A stretch of DNA of 64,000 nucleotides from the NCBI GenBank assembly GCA_964017155.1, contig OZ024857.1:7482190-7546189 (forward strand), given 5' to 3'. Shown piece after piece: positions 47,926 through 61,500 of the stretch (position 1 is its first letter; each line of letters opens with the position of its first letter). Below the pieces are notes generated by a model that saw nothing but the letters and a program-made list of their open reading frames with translations, ran no database searches and was not told the DNA's origin. This DNA comes from Oasisia sp. SBJ-2009 (Eukaryota > Annelida > Polychaeta > Sabellida > Siboglinidae). Both the position numbers and the translations under genes were made by a program.

Positions 47926-50900
47926 TGACACCGACAGTCCACATACGATGACACCGGCAGGGTCGAGGTATCGGTGCTGTATACCTCGTATGCACGGTAC
48001 ATTTCTAATACATGTTATGAACATACTAGTTCTTTTTGATATCACATTGCATGTGATATCGCAACGCCAAAGCGTGAGTGGGTCAACTACGTATTCGCCC
48101 CTTTGGAAATGAGCATAGAGTGGACGAAGGCTTGACCAATCGGTCAGAAAGATGTCTAATTCCCCACTTAAGCTATACATATTTCTTCTTTAGATGACCG
48201 TTCCATGTGATTCAGCAATTCGCCCGATTTTATGCATTCCTCTAGGCTATTTCAATGTTTTGGTCTAACCCCGGCTTTATACATGCTACCACACGACTCC
48301 GTGTGTACACAGTGTGTGTTGTACTTTACACGTTCATTCGAGTCATATAATAACTGCTGTGTTTGTATAAGCATCTGCATGACTGCTAACTTGGCTAACA
48401 TGAAGCAATGTAGTCTGCTACTGAACTTCGTGGCAGCAACATTAATGGTATACAATTTGGCCAACCCATGTGACTGTACTGTTGATTGGCACATTCTGGA
48501 TGGCGACCATAATATACATTGCATTCAGTGAAACATTAGAAAGCCGGCAAATAATACAACAACGACCTAAATAAGTACAGTTGTGTTATATCGCCCTTCA
48601 AACTCGGATTAAATGGCCACCCCGCATTCTTGGTTACACACATTGACTATTTCCTAAGCACGTGCGATGTAAAAATACTAAGTGCTATGCATTATTGAAC
48701 TATTTAGAAGGTGGCACCACCTCAGTGTTTTGCAACTAGAGCAGCTCCGCTGGACACTTTCTCTGGCAATTGGCTCTGCTTGTGGGATACAAATAGTTAA
48801 CACCTGTAGAAATGTTTCATTTAAAAGTCTAACGGCGCAACCTTTCATTGGGCATTAAAGGATTATGAGATTAAAACTAGGTGAAGCGCGAACTCTACTT
48901 TGGAATGGATGAATCCGCTTGCAGCTGTCATGGCACGTCTATATGTCTGAACAAACTCATCGGAAAAGCCAATAACAGTACCACCCAGTCCGTCACCACT
49001 GCGCCAGAGATAGCGTAAAGGCCAACTGAAATGAAGCTGATTAAATGTGCAACCAAAAGCGGTTTCTCGGTTGTTTGCCATGCGTCTGCGTCTGCAATGT
49101 CGTTTATCTGTTGGAGACGTCGCTTGACAGAAGAGAAAGGCTGTGAGAACCTAATGGCACAGTTCTCAAATTGTTCGCTGGACTCTCACCTTTGACATTG
49201 GCTGCAATATACATGAACATCGTTGTACTGTTCGTGTTAAAGTGGATCCCGTTCAGTCACTTGTTCCACCGTTCCGGCTACTGAGTTGTCCAAATACGAA
49301 AACGGGGCTTGTTTTATATTTTCTCAATACAAAACGGCCAAGGAATGCTCGTCTTGTATAATAACAATTTCTTTGATTGAGAATTACAAAAAATTATATC
49401 ACGGCGAATCGTTTATGAAATCCGCGAACAAAAAACATGACGATTAAAATGCGTCACATTGATGGCGGGAACGATTTGCTTCACAAATTTACTGACTAGT
49501 AAAATACGCAGTCATTTTGCCTAAAGCTCCGAATTAATACCGTGCGTTGTCTATGGTATGAAGCAACGCGTGAAGGCTGCGACAGTTTCTATGTTCATCT
49601 TCATCGGGTGTTAATGTTACTGCTAAAATTGGTTTTCCGCTGGACGACGTTTTTTTCTGGCGAGTGAAGTTTCGGTTTATAGGGTTCCGCTGAACGAAAT
49701 TTTCTTGTGGCGAAAGAATTTGGGATAGTTTATGGGTGACAGCATTCTGGTGAAAGTGAACACAAAAAATGTCGTTGAGGACGCAGAGCGAGTTGACTGC
49801 GCTGATGGAGTGAAACCTTCCAACTTAATTACAGCGCTAGAATGTGCCATTAAGACCAACAATGCACCGCTGGATCCGGTAGTCACTGAGCAATCTGGGG
49901 TCTGTGTGTGTGAATTATTTGCCGGTTTTGCACGTATTCCACGAATGTTTGACGTTTTCTTTGCCACGTTGGACCATTTGAATGTTTGGCTACAATTATA
50001 TCGATACTCATACAGACAATGAGGGAACATGTTGAGCTTTCTAAACAAAGATATGAGAAATGGCAGCGAGCTCTCTTCGTTAATATTACGTAACTGGTTC
50101 TCATAACTTTCCTTCTGGGCTTATGGAAGGGCATGTTGCTTCAATTAAAGCAACATAATCTGTAGTAAAATAACGAGTACTTGCTTTGTAATCTGACTGT
50201 TAGCAGTGACAAGCGATCAAGGTGCCTTCTGATGTCGCTGTGATCCATCGGCCACACAAGTGACGCGTGGCGAATCTGGGATGAACATATTAATTAAGTA
50301 ATACGACTGGAAGTTAAGAGCATAACATGTCTGTCGAGCTGAAAAGCAGATTAAAATGAAAGTGAAACCGTTGCAAACTTGTCCAAAATGCGCAATGATA
50401 TATAGTAACATAAGTAAATAAGTGTATATATATATATATATATATATACGTCGCCTTGTACATCATTTAATATACCATGTACACGGTGATACAAGGCATT
50501 GTTTAACCCTGCAACTGATCACGTCGATCGTGCGGCTGAGCCCAATGGGATGTCGTTTTCTGTGAACTCAGTGGGCTGGAAGGAATGCAAACGCACAAAA
50601 TGTGAACATCTAATCACAAATGGTTGCATTGCTTCGTAGGCCTAGATCAGAAATACCAGTCACCACATTCACGCGCGATCAAATAACAGGACACAGTCAG
50701 CTTCAGAACGCCGCTCTGCGCACTTACAATTGTATTCCGATGTAACCGTTCGGCGTACGTTACAGCACACATCGAGTTACTGTTAAACCGTGCACGTGAG
50801 ATAGGGCGTGGCATGTCGCGGATACCGACCTAGTCTAGCTAAATGGCCACTAACAACGCATCGTGACAGTGCATGCTTGGTTTACTATGTAACAATCAAC

Positions 50901-51525
50901 TTACGCTGCCATCCTGGAGTGCACGAAACGTAAACTACCGTCGCTGGGTAATCGTAAGAGAACCCGTGAACGCTTCACATGGGCATTGGCGTCGTAGTTG
51001 GCGCGTTGGCTCGCCTCGGCCAACGGGACATTTACAGAGAGGACAGACACGTGTGTGTGTACTCTAAACTCAGGTCAATTAGAGATTGCACTGTAGCGAC
51101 TTTCACGTCGATTCATTCTTACAACAAACTGCCTTAAATGTATGTATAAACACAATGCATGTATGTTTCTCGAGCGTAAATAAACCTAATGAAAACCTAA
51201 GTAGAATGTGTTGCTTCTCGTGAAGGTATCTTTACAAATCGCCAGTCTCCTGGTGACTGGTTCAAACAAACATTCACCATTCGGGATTCACTATGTGACG
51301 TGCAATGCTGTTGATTTGTGTTATTTATATGTTTAAACACTGATTTATGTTTAATAATATGTTGGTATTACATATTATTTATATTCATTATTCGATCACA
51401 GATACCTGATTATTCCACGCTGTTTCCCATTTTACCATTAGTTAAGTTGTACTGTGATACTTCTAGTTCATTTGTACTGTGACACTTCTAGTTCATTTGT
51501 ACTGTGATACATCTAGTTCATTTGT

Positions 51526-51526
<1 letters not shown>
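47926..51526. other. Intergenic unique sequence
   Basis: No recognisable gene. A 96-codon + strand ORF at 49732-50022 is free of low-complexity sequence but unassigned. Near 49,630-49,710 two diverged copies of a 45-bp segment (TTCCGCTGRACGA) lie side by side. (TA)n at 50422-50448. Confidence 0.45.
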
Positions 51527-51623
<97 letters not shown>

Positions 51624-51931
51624 GTATACCAGTGTCACGAGTTAACCATTCTTACCTGAGATATGCATCTAAAAACGTGAATGCTGCGTAAACAAATTAA
51701 GCGATTTGATAAGCAGAGTACATCAACATGAAATCGTCAACAATGGAGCTGAATTGTTATTTATTTAGTTATATATATATATATATATATCTCGATATAT
51801 CTACATTACAAAAAATTATGATACTTATTAACAAAACAGTAATCATAACTTTTTGTTTTACAGAAAATAAGTGATTTTTTTTCACAAAATAGTTCTATGT
51901 AGAAAACGAACGAACACACTACTGGCGTGTA

Positions 51932-51994
<63 letters not shown>

Positions 51995-52023
51995 TGTGTG
52001 CGTGCGTGTGTGTACGTGTGTGT

Positions 52024-52087
<64 letters not shown>

Positions 52088-52115
52088 CGTGTACGTGTGT
52101 GTGTGTGTGTGTGTA
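51527..52115. repeat. (GT)n tracts and (TA)n
   Basis: GT tracts at 51527-51619 and 51930-52115, with a (TA)n block at 51771-51790. The interval lies 3' of MLST8. Confidence 0.95.
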
Positions 52116-52431
52116 CATATGTATGCATGCATTCTTGCATGCACGAATATCTGCATGCCTGTGCATGTCACACGGAACATACCATTTTTCTTAGCATGAT
52201 AAGAAGTGAGAACTGCACTAGATCATATCACTGACATTTATGTTGGCTTCGTACCATATCACGCCATCATTGATGACACTAGTTGATGACACATGTTGTT
52301 GTCTACGAGTAATGAGGCTCTCACTGCAGTCTCATTACTTTGTTGAACACTTATTGTGACAACCACCCCGTATCATCATTCTTTGATACGCCATGTTGCG
52401 TGTCATCGTCCCCAGATGTCCGCCGATGACG

Positions 52432-52550
52432 TCAGTCGGGCGTGTCTTCCTTGAACGCCAGCGCCACGACAGCCTTCTGGTGCCCGGTGTATTCTCTCTT
52501 CACTTCGCCCGTCTTTACCGTCCACAGTCGCGCCATGCTGTCTGACGACA
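52432..52550 (-). CDS. MLST8: MLST8 last exon
   Basis: 119 nt including TGA at 52434-52432. Acceptor TGCTGTGTAG. With the G carried over from the previous exon it reads [18 protein letters not shown], then [12 protein letters not shown] and ends EDTPD. Most animals have Ala where this gene has Val before SSD, because the junction codon is G/TG. A possible AATAAA lies at 51765-51760 on the - strand. Confidence 0.93.
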
Positions 52551-55500
52551 CTACACAGCAAACACACAAACACTGTTATTGAGAACATGTTTATTCTTGC
52601 CTCTCACATGTCTTAAGCGAGTGCGTCTGTCCTCCACCAGGGGTCGGTCAGCCTGGTGGTGACAGGACTTCTGCTGGACAGACTGGGGACACAGAGTAGT
52701 GGACATGCTTGGACATCCAAAGGTCTTGTGGTCAACTAGGCATGCTTCGTTGGTATTGTTTATACAAGTTGTTTTGAAAGAGTACGTATTGTTTACGTTG
52801 TTACCGTGCTCCCGTTATAGTATCTTTCAAATTGCAACATTTTTTGTGGGCTTATTAAAGTAACTAAACAACAAAAATTAAACTATTATAATATTTATTT
52901 CACAGTCTGCTACTGTAATTATCAATGACAAAACAGTTATCTGTCTCAAGGCACCATTTCAGATTATTTGGTATACATTCATTACAGAAACAAAAATAGG
53001 CTTCATGAAGACAAAGGTAGAAATTAGAAAAGAACTTTGCAAGCAGAAAAACATATCTACTACAAGTTTGGCATCAATCTGTTGTCACAATTCACCAAAT
53101 AAAACAGTTGGATGCATGAATGAATATATAAACTACATAGAAAATGGCCAATACTTAAGCTGGTATGCCATAAGAAGTCTTGCTAATTCCTGCTTGGTAG
53201 TGTAAATGTGCCTAATGCTGGATAGTACCATCTATTGGACATTTTATCTAAACAAATTCCAATAAAACGATATAAGAATGAGCGACACCGACTGATAACA
53301 AGCGTAGTATCACTTCTTTAATTCTACACACTGTTTTTATCACCTAGCTAATACTAGATTGTTGTCATGATGATGGCACTGGGCTGTCAAGGGTGACACC
53401 GACAGTCTGTTAACTGACACATTGACCCTATCGCCAGAAAGGACAAGCCACAAATGGAGTATTACAATTTTACACAAAAACCTATCGCACCACTGGTGGT
53501 CTGATCAAGAATTGTGCTTTCTTATGGAAATTACAGTAACACGTAGTAGTGCATGGGAAAGTAGAGTGTAACTAAGAAAAATGACACTGAGATTTAAATA
53601 TTTAGTGTGTATTAGTTTCTGAATAACTTACCAAAAAACAGAATTTCAGTAACTATTTACTAATATCATGATATTGTATGAATGTTTAAAATTATATATA
53701 TATTTGCAATAACTAACAAACATAATCTATGAAAAAATGATACCAAAATACTTCTTTTTTAAATACTTTTTTACTACAGAAGTACCTTAAGATAACAGGA
53801 CAGGACAACTGATAAAAGAATACATACTTTAATTCATATACAAATATCAACCACTACCTATACTCGGCTGAGTGACAGTTGAGTGAGCAGGAGCTATCTA
53901 GAGTGAACAAACTTGCTCAGATTTTGAGACACCTGAAAAATGTAAACCCAAGTTATCTCAACTGTTAGTTTGATGCGCTGACAACTGTGCCATCGTTTTT
54001 TAACGTACAACACGGAAGTTTCTCTTTACCACAAATGTTTCAAGACCCTGTTGACAAAGGACGACACTCACCTGTGATGACAGAGGACGACACTCACCTG
54101 TGATGACAAAGGACGACACTCACCTGTGATGACAAAGGACGACACTCACCTGTGATGACAAAGGACGACACTCACCTGTGATGACAAAGGACGACACTCA
54201 CCTGTGATGACAAAGGACGACACTCACCTGTGATGACAAAGGACGACACTCACCTGTGATGACAAAGGACGACACTCACCTGTGATGACAAAGGATGACA
54301 CTCTACATGTGATGACAAAGGATGACACTCTACATGTGATGACAAAGGAAGACACTCACCTGTGATGACAAAGGACGACACTCACCTGTGATGACAAAGG
54401 ATGACACTCTACATGTGATGACAAAGGAAGACACTCACCTGTGATGACAAAGGATGACACTCTACATGTGATGACAAAGGAAGACACTCACCTGTGATGA
54501 CAAAGGAAGACACTCACCTGTGATGACAAAGGATGACACTCACCTGTGATGACAAAGGACGACACTCACCTGTGATGACAAAGGACGACACTCACCTGTG
54601 ATGACAAAGGACGACACTCACCTGTGATGACAAAGGACGACACTCACCTGTGATGACAAAGGATGACACTCTACATGTGATGACAAAGGATGACACTCTA
54701 CATGTGATGACAAAGGAAGACACTCACCTGTGATGACAAAGGACGACACTCACCTGTGATGACAAAGGATGACACTCTACATGTGATGACAAAGGAAGAC
54801 ACTCACCTGTGATGACAAAGGATGACACTCTACATGTAATGACAAAGGAAGACACTCACCTGTGATGACAAAGGAAGACACTCACCTGTGATGACAAAGG
54901 ACGACACTCACCTGAGATGACAAAGGACGACACTGTACATGTGATGACAAAGTATGACACTCACCAGTGATGAGATACTCGGAGTCGACACTGAAGCTGC
55001 AGTCCCACACCCATCTCTGGCTACTAGTGGTCAAGGTGGTCAGCAGAGACTGGTCTGACAACTGCCAGATCTTCACCGTGTTGTCTGCAGACGTTGTGGC
55101 CAGCATCCTGCCAAGTGAAAAGTCTTAAATTAACAGAATCTTAACAAATAAAAAAATGACGCATGGAACCAACACATTTACACTTTTATTATGTGTAATA
55201 AAAATTCATTAAAACTAATACCAGCATCAAAATAACATGGGAATATTTTAATTGGAAATTATGGCCAGCCATTAGTATTATTTTATCAGATTTATAAAGT
55301 GGTCTTTTGGGACTATTAAACTATTGCTCAAAAGCCCTGTACACAATCAATAAATGTAAAATTGACAGTAAAACTAATCATATAATCATTAAAATAAAAT
55401 AACGACTGGTAGGTAGGATTATTTTGTAATATACGTATATGTAAATGTTTTCCTTTCAAAATGTACTACCAGGTAAGTAAAACCATTCTGATTTTTTTTC

Positions 55501-58500
55501 AACTTTCATGGTAACAAATCAAATGTCTACCATTTCAACAACACTTTTGCCAAGTTGGAAACATTGCCATGGCTTATTTATAGGTAGTTAGAATTCTTGA
55601 AAATCCATGATCAATGCACCTTCTGTTGCACAATGTTGTGTTTTTCATAAACTATGGAAACACTTGGCTTGAGTTAGATACTGGTTAAATGTACGACAAA
55701 ACAAACTGGCAATGAATATATAACTTTCAAATCAGTGATAGCTGTTTTAAATGTATCAGTATATTATGCTGAATGCAACATTCAAATACTTACTTGGATA
55801 GCATAACTATTCCCTGAGATATCCTTTTTCTAAATGCAGATATTTTAAAATTAGTTTTTGAGAAATTGCCTGTCAAACATTATTTCCTGGATATAACTAG
55901 TGTATACTGACATCTATAACACTAATTGTATGTATTGATAGTATATATACACAGCTATCATAATTTGGCATCAAACCAGTGAAACGTAACATAGCAACCA
56001 GTTTCATCTTAAATGAACCAATCAGACACATCTACATGTGAAATCAGAACTGTCCTGTAGAAAAAGCAACATTATGGATCAAAAGCGGACAATTCTTTCT
56101 ATGTTCCACGATGCTTAGTAACCAAAATACACCTCACACTGAAAATAGCCAGTCAACCTCTCTTTGCAATGACACTACTGAATATCATAATTATGTTGGA
56201 TATGTTGGGTTGCTAGTTATCTTGCCTGCATCTTGACACTACTGAATATCATAATTATGTTGAATATGTTGGCTATATGGTTGCTATTTATCTTGCCTGC
56301 ATCTGGCTGTGAGAGATACAAGAGAATGTCATAAAATAACTGTCACTCTCTCTCACGGACGTATTTTGTGGACAACTTGTACTTATCATAAGGAAAGATT
56401 TATTAATCCCTTCTTCCTGTAACATTAAGTGAGGCTCAAAATAGCCATAATCCTTTATTAAACATTCATTTTTATGTACACTAATGCTCTGCGTTACCAG
56501 TTGTTTTATTTATGTATGATCCTACTTGTGCCTGTGGTTTGGAGCTTTAATTTGACACCTCAGGTTGTGAGAGCTAATCTGCAGCAATCAACTTATGACT
56601 GCTGGAGGCTGGTAGCTCAGATTGCAGTAATCAGGCACACAGGTTGGGCAGCCTTTCTGATAATACAACAGAACCTCTCCTGGGCGATCGACCTCTCTGT
56701 ACAGACAAAGTGGCCTTTCCAGACAGGTGGTCACTCAAGACAGGTGGTCCCTCTTGGGTGTTGGCACACTGCAAGGCACTATTAGTAGAGTTTGTAGTGA
56801 TTTGTGGACCTATCTTTTCGTCTTTATTTATTTAGTAGTTTTATCTCAACTTGTATATTACCACATGATGATGATAATCTTGTTTATGTTATTGTGGTTT
56901 GGGTGTAGTTTCATTAACATTCCTTTGATCGCATAAGTCTAATTTTGGTCTTTAAGATCCCGGCTTACCAGTGACCTTGTGTTAGTGTCATGTGAAATAC
57001 ATGTCCATCGACATGTGCCACCTGGACATTTCTGTTGCTGTGTCACAGAAATAATATCCTCAGTGATAAAGTGGAAGCTTTCTGCATTTTGAATAAGCCC
57101 CTAAGTTTAATGACACATATTTGTACTGGTGGAGTTTCTTATGACCTCTTTATCTTAGTGCATTGTGAATTAGGTGCTCAGAAAACCATAGGTTGCTCAT
57201 AAAAGACATAGAGCTCTAAGATGTGACTGGGTTATAAATATGGTCTTTAATCACAACAGGCAGCTGGGTCCCTCATCACAGGTATGGTGGACTTGGTGGT
57301 AGAAACAACCCAAGCCTACAGTAGGGAGCTGGTTCCTCATCACAGGTATGGTGGACTTGGTGGTAGAAACAACCCAAGCCTACAGTAGGGAGCTGGTTCC
57401 TCATCACAGGTATGGTGGACTTGGTGGTAGAAACAACCCAAGCCTACAGTAGGGAGCTGGTTCCTCATCACAGGTATGGTGGACTTGGTGGTAGAAACAA
57501 CCCAAGCCTACAGTAGGGAGCTGGTTCCTCATCACAGGTATGGTGGACTTGGTGGTAGAAACAACCCAAGCCTACAGTAGGGAGCTGGTTCCTCATCACA
57601 GGTATGGTGGACTTGGTGGTAGAAACAACCCAAGCCTACAGTAGGGAGCTGGTTCCTCATCACAGGTATGGTGGACTTGGTGGTAGAAACAACCCAGGCC
57701 TACAGTAGGGAGCTGGTTCCTCATCACAAGTATGGTGGACCAGGGGAAAAAATTTAGTCTGTGATGTTTATAAGCAAAATTACATTTAGCAAACCATCAG
57801 AAAACGTCATGGAAGTTGTAACTTTACACATCTGCAGTTTGCTTAATGTTTCACTTAAATAATACATAAAACATCTATCATTGTACTTCCTATAACTTTA
57901 CAAATCTGTAGTTTGCTTAATATTTCACTTAAATACATAAAACAACTATCATTGTACTTCTTATAGTGACTACTATCAGGGAACAGTTTTTTAAATAAAA
58001 AAATTCCAAAGAAAAATTTGCTTCAACCACCCTTCTTCTACAGGAAGGTTTTACTTGGACATAGTAGGAACAAATGTAATTTCAAGATTGTGACCAGTGG
58101 ACTATTTCACTACCGTTGTTAAACCTTCTTAAACCTGATTTTGCACTTTTAAATCAATTATGATCCATAACAGTGATCTTGAATACATAAAAACTGTCAA
58201 CACCATGACGGGCCAGCGGGACTTTGTCACTGGTTGTCATGGAGATGGTGGCCTCGGTAATACAGCAATGGATATTTGTATTTTGAAAAACTCATTAAAT
58301 TTAACAATGGATTTTACTTTTTAATAACAAATATTCCTTAATAGCTGTTTATCTTGGTGAAACAGTTCTCAGGTCTTAACTGATCTATGGATACATTTAT
58401 TTAATTTATCTATTACAATACACTTTATGTCTGCCATCCATGTTTATGTCTACCATCCATGTTTATGTCTACCATCCATGTTTATGTCTGCCATCCATGT

Positions 58501-61500
58501 TTATGTCTACCATCCATGTTTATGTCTACCATCCACGTTTATGTCTACCATACACTTTATATTTACCATCCATGTTTATGTCTACCATCCACGTTTATGT
58601 CTACCATACACTTTATATTTACCATCCATGTTTATGTCTACCATACACATTTATGTCTGCCATCCATGTTTATGTCTGCCATCCACGTTTATGTCTACCA
58701 TCCATGTTTATGTCTACCATCCATGTTTATGTCTACCATCCATGTTTATGTCTACCATCCATGTTTATGTCTACCATCCATGTTTATATCTACCATCCAT
58801 GTTTATGTCTACCATCCATGTTTATGTCTACCATCCATGTTTATGTCTACCATCCATGTTTATGTCTACCATCCATGTTTATGTCTACCATCCATGTTTA
58901 TGTCTACCATCCACGTTTATGTCTACCATCCACGTTTATGTCTACCATCCATGTTTATGTCTACCATCTACGTTTATGTCTACCATCCATGTTTATGTCT
59001 ACCATCCATGTTTATATCTACCATCCATGTTTATGTCTACCATCCATGTTTATGTCTACCATCCATGTTTATGTCTACCATCCATGTTTATGTCTACCAT
59101 CCATGTTTATGTCTACCATCCACGTTTATGTCTACCATCCACGTTTATGTCTACCATCCACGTTTATGTCTACCATCCATGTTTATGTCTACCATCCATG
59201 TTTATGTCTGCCATCCATGTTTATGTCTACCATCCATGTTTATGTCTACCATCCATGTTTATGTCTACCATCTACGTTTATATCTGCCATCCATGGTTAT
59301 ATATACCATCCATATTTTTCTAAATTTATTATCATTTATTAGTATTATCATTTATCACATAGTAGGATGGTTCAGGTATACATTTCTTGAGACATATATT
59401 TATGATATGTAAATATTATCTTGGCAATTTGTATTGTTTAAAGGATGACACGAACATGTTTTCCAACGCAATATGAAAGCAGACACATTTGTTGTATTTC
59501 CATAGCTATGGATTGTAACTGCATAATGGTTTCAATGGTTTTTATTTTACCCCATGCTTGTATTTATGCATGATCACAAATAAAGTATGCATTTTATGTC
59601 ATGTCTAGTTAATGAAAAGTTAACTGTTAATAAATAACATTAAACAAATGTTGTTCTGAAAGGTGTAAGAGCATCTGACTGAGAGTGGTCTATATAGTAC
59701 AGTGAGTTAGTCTCATTGTAACGTGTACAACACAATGAGGATTCATGTTTTATGCATGGCTGATAAATCTATGTCGATGTAGACATGTCTGGCATGGTTC
59801 AGGACAGTGATAAATCTACAAGTCAACTTAAGCCTACTGCACCAATGCCATGTTCTTGTATACAGCATACAATGTACCAACGTCATATATTTTACAGCAG
59901 ACATTGTACTGTTGTCACCTGTCTTATATCAAGTAACCATAGTACTAATGCCAGCTGATGTTTATTGTATACACTGTACTAATTTCACATGTGGCGTGTA
60001 GAGTATATAGTGTACCAATATGATTGGTTTGATCAATACAATGCCACCTGAATCATGTTGTATCGTGAGTGTATATATATATATATATATATTAAGCATG
60101 ACGGAGAGAGGGAGAGACAGGGAGGGAGAGAGGAGTGGATGGAGAGAGGCAGGGAGGAAGGGAGAGCAGTGAAAATACCTGTGGCAGATCATGTCTGTAC
60201 ATTGCCCTAATCAGTCTAATGTGAACTGTTTTTCACACCAATGTGACTAACAACCTACTAGTGGTGCTCTACTTGCGGTGCTCTACTTGCGGTGCTCTAC
60301 TTGCGGTGCTCTACTTGCGGTGCTCTACTTGCGGTGCTCTACTTGCGGTGCTCTACTTGCGGTGCTTTACTTGCGGTGCTCAACTTGCGGTGCTCTACTT
60401 GCAGTGCTCTACTTGCGGTGCTCTTCTTGTAGTGCTCTACTTGCGGTGCTCTACTTGTGGTGCTCTACTTGTGGTGCTCTACTTGTGGTGCTCTACTTGC
60501 GGTGCTCTACTTGCGGTGCTCTACTTGCGGTGCTCTACTTGCGGTGCTCTTCTTGTAGTGCTCTACTTGCGGTGCTCTTCTTGTAGTGCTCTACTTGTGG
60601 TGCTCTACTTTTGGTGCTCTACTTGTGGTGCTCTACTTGTGGTGCTCTACTTGCGGTGCTCTACTTGCGGTGCTTTAGTTGTTGTGCTTTACTTGTGGTG
60701 CTTTACTTGTGGTGCTTTACTTGAGGTACTTTACTTTTGGTACTTATGGTACTTAATGTTAATGCATTTCACACGCCATTTATTTGAGTCAAACTGTCAA
60801 TACGGATTTATTTTTGGTGCATCATGACATTATGCGAAACTCTCTCAAAGGCATATTGACACTCTATATAAAACACCAGCCACAAATACTTCCACTTTCT
60901 TAGAACTATCTAGAATAGCATAACCAGTTATGACAACATAGAAATCTACAATTCACGCTGGAAAGTACTTAACATAGCCGGTTTCAATCAGAATTGACTG
61001 AGACAAATAACCAGAGATTACTTACGTGGAATCGGGGCTAAACTTGCACTTGAGTGCGTACTTCTGATGTGCGTGAATGCTGCTCTTTGGGTGAAGTTGG
61101 GTGGGTTCTTCGCTCTGCCCCCCACTCAGGCTCCAGATGTAGCAGTTGCCCTGAAACGTGTCACAGGCTCCATGAGTCAGTGTAATGGGCAACTTTGGGC
61201 CATGCACAAAGGAAGTTCACACTGTCAGCCTTCCAAAAGAACTCAGCTTCTAAGGTGGCCTATGCTAATAAAATGTATAAGCTTAACATTTTAGTTACTA
61301 CAATATAGTGTAAACATAAGTGTAGTAATTTATGTAAGTTGTTTGCGGGAGAAGGTAAGTTGTTTGCGGGAGAAATTAATAAGACTAAGAACACTGGAAA
61401 CTATAACTCAGAGCCTACCCCTGGCATGGCGACACAACTAATGGTCAAAAGGTCAAAGGGCAGGTCATGTAGTTCATCGCACTTGCACACTACAAAAAGG

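Noticed and set aside
46761..48180. ORFs of about 340-410 codons rich in VCQCHRVWTCLS
   Set aside because: Pure translation of the 28-bp minisatellite in all three - strand frames.
58427..59412. Three overlapping ~300-codon ORFs ([13 protein letters not shown])
   Set aside because: All three + frames of the 19-bp array are equally open, which coding sequence would not show.
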